Position numbers and translations under genes: made by a program. From Rossellomorea sp. BNER (lineage in GTDB: Bacteria; Bacillota; Bacilli; Bacillales; Bacillaceae_B), in contig JANAVG010000008.1 of the NCBI GenBank assembly GCA_024213275.1, positions 197,445 through 261,444 on the forward strand: a stretch of DNA of 64,000 nucleotides, in the 5' to 3' direction. This document shows positions 63,384 through 64,000 of this stretch, one piece after another. Below the pieces are notes generated by a model that saw only the letters and a program-made list of their open reading frames with translations, was not told where the DNA came from and did not search any database. Every line of letters begins with the position of its first letter. Within the stretch, counting starts at the first letter, position 1.

Positions 63384-63563
63384 TTATATAAATAAATATG
63401 TAATCCCTGAAAATGAAAAGGCCATCATAATAGAAAAAATAAAGGTAATTCCTCCATCAACCTTTTGATCAGCATCGCTTATTCTTATACCTTCAATATA
63501 AGCGTAAGAAAACAGATATAAAGCCATTAAAATTGAAATGATGAGTGCGAAGTTTACTAGCAT
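63384..63563 (-). CDS. small two-TM membrane protein, unknown function
   Basis: 59 residues not reaching usual ORF cut-offs: MLVNFALIISILMALYLFSY then a short polar loop (GIRISDADQKVDGG) and a second helix (ITFIFSIMMAFSFSGITYLF). ATG 63563 is preceded by AAAGGGG at 11 nt. Two helices with a polar hairpin loop look like a genuine small membrane protein. No family recognised; it lies just upstream of, and divergent from, the rRNA promoters. Confidence 0.55.
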   Translation of the reverse strand: MLVNFALIISILMALYLFSYAYIEGIRISDADQKVDGGITFIFSIMMAFSFSGITYLFI

Positions 63564-63688
63564 TGAGTTATATCCCCTTTCATATGTACTTATTCTTAAT
63601 ATATATGAAGAGTCACAGTAATCATTCTAAACAATGTGCTTGTTAAAAATAAAAACAAAATAAAAGTGAAAAAGTTTTAAAAAAACTA

Positions 63689-63717
63689 TTGCAACAGTAT
63701 TATTATCGTGATATATT
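63689..63717 (+). promoter_or_regulatory. rRNA operon promoter P1
   Basis: TTGCAA (63689-63694), 17-nt spacer, TATATT (63712-63717), with an A/T-rich UP-like tract just upstream. Confidence 0.65.
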
Positions 63718-63785
63718 ATTAAACGTCGCCACTGAGCAACAGCATAATTTGGAATAGATACTTAAAATATCCTCTAAAAAAGTTG

Positions 63786-63814
63786 TTGACTTAAAAAGCG
63801 ATATATGATAAATT
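63786..63814 (+). promoter_or_regulatory. rRNA operon promoter P2
   Basis: TTGACT (63786-63791), 17-nt spacer, TAAATT (63809-63814), preceded by TTGT and A-rich sequence. Tandem arrangement with P1 is typical for bacillar rrn operons. Confidence 0.7.
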
Positions 63815-63843
63815 AGAAAAGTCGCTGTTAACGCGATGAACAT

Positions 63844-63920
63844 TGAACTTTGAAAACTGAACAAGACAAAACGTCAACGTTAATTCTAAAAGATTTACAA
63901 CGTAAGAACATGGTTCTTAC
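63844..63920 (+). other. rRNA leader with conserved box and processing hairpin
   Basis: TGAACTTTGAAAACTGAACA is the conserved bacillar rrn leader sequence. GTAAGAAC-ATG-GTTCTTAC (63902-63920) is a perfect 8-bp hairpin 20 nt before the mature 16S end, possibly a processing signal. Confidence 0.6.
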
Positions 63921-63940
63921 ACAAAATGAGCAAGTCAAAC

Positions 63941-64000
63941 TTCTATCGGAGAGTTTGATCCTGGCTCAGGACGAACGCTGGCGGCGTGCCTAATACATGC
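63941..64000 (+). rRNA. rrs: 16S ribosomal RNA (5' end only)
   Basis: TCTATCGGAGAGTTTGATCC then CTGGCTCAGGACGAACGCTG and GGCGGCGTGCCTAATACATGC: the universal 5' start of bacterial 16S rRNA in the Firmicutes form. The gene runs off the window end. The exact mature 5' end (about 63941) is by comparison with the B. subtilis 16S start. Confidence 0.97.

Noticed and set aside
1..64000. CRISPR array.
   Set aside because: No regularly spaced direct repeats with unique spacers; the repeats found are dispersed hairpins or a short degenerate tandem array.

Overview
The window comes from the chromosome of a spore-forming Bacillaceae bacterium. The DNA is AT-rich, with strong AGGAGG-type ribosome binding sites and many TTG or GTG starts. 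It holds a tricistronic germinant receptor operon, an Mrp antiporter operon and a Bacillus-type 16S rRNA start, and the order mrp - yufK - pbpD - yuxJ - kapD/kapB - patB - yugE/F/G/H/I - yuzA - yugJ - pgi - yugN/yugO follows the B. subtilis mrp-yug neighbourhood as I remember it. I cannot name the species. I see no prophage, CRISPR array, transposase or plasmid function.

Layout. 1-3.4 kb: mrpDCBA (minus; mrpD cut by the window edge). 3.6-20.5 kb: conserved core with a yufK-like gene, yuxJ-pbpD, kapD/kapB, a cyclophilin lipoprotein, a SodC-like lipoprotein, patB and yugEFGH, interrupted by an XRE regulator, an NSS-type sodium symporter and an ECF sigma/anti-sigma pair, then yugI. 20.6-30 kb: an amino-acid catabolism block (nhaC-type transporter, rocR-type activator, rocA, rocD, rocG, ywdH). 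30.4-39.9 kb: yuzA, yugJ, pgi, yugN, yugO and a secreted beta-propeller protein, with a 2-kb segment inserted between pgi and yugN. 40.2 kb: tRNA-Ala(GGC). 40.5-44.6 kb: a second sigma-54 activator with an alanine-dehydrogenase-family enzyme and a second nhaC-type transporter. 44.9-49.5 kb: a gerK-like operon (A-C-B), a divergent two-TM gene and a SinI-like micro-ORF. 49.6-55.1 kb: glpT behind a cre box and a leader terminator, then a PTS IIBC - nanE - rpiR cluster. 55.2-63.6 kb: DinB, an exporter with a divergent XRE-cupin regulator, ltaS, mgtC, an EamA transporter and small ORFs. 63.7-64.0 kb: tandem rRNA promoters and the start of a 16S gene.

How it works together. The strongest regulatory theme is sigma-54 (SigL). 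I find good -24/-12 promoters before the first nhaC-type gene, before the ald-type gene and before yugJ, and a weaker one before rocA; two bacterial enhancer-binding proteins are encoded in the same blocks. Each block joins an NhaC-family transporter to amino-acid breakdown, which suggests that these carriers serve amino-acid or ammonium-linked ion exchange rather than generic sodium resistance. The nan-like cluster could import ManNAc (or a relative) as the 6-phosphate and convert it to GlcNAc-6-P.

The non-coding part is unusually structured. A long-hairpin repeat family with compensatory arm changes occurs six times, one copy split by the 2-kb insertion. A second 170-bp inverted-repeat (MITE-like) family occurs twice plus one end fragment. 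A third short family is built on GTACCAGGTACAA. A degenerate 21-bp tandem repeat and a 16-bp-arm GAGGGACGGTTCTCGA hairpin add to these.
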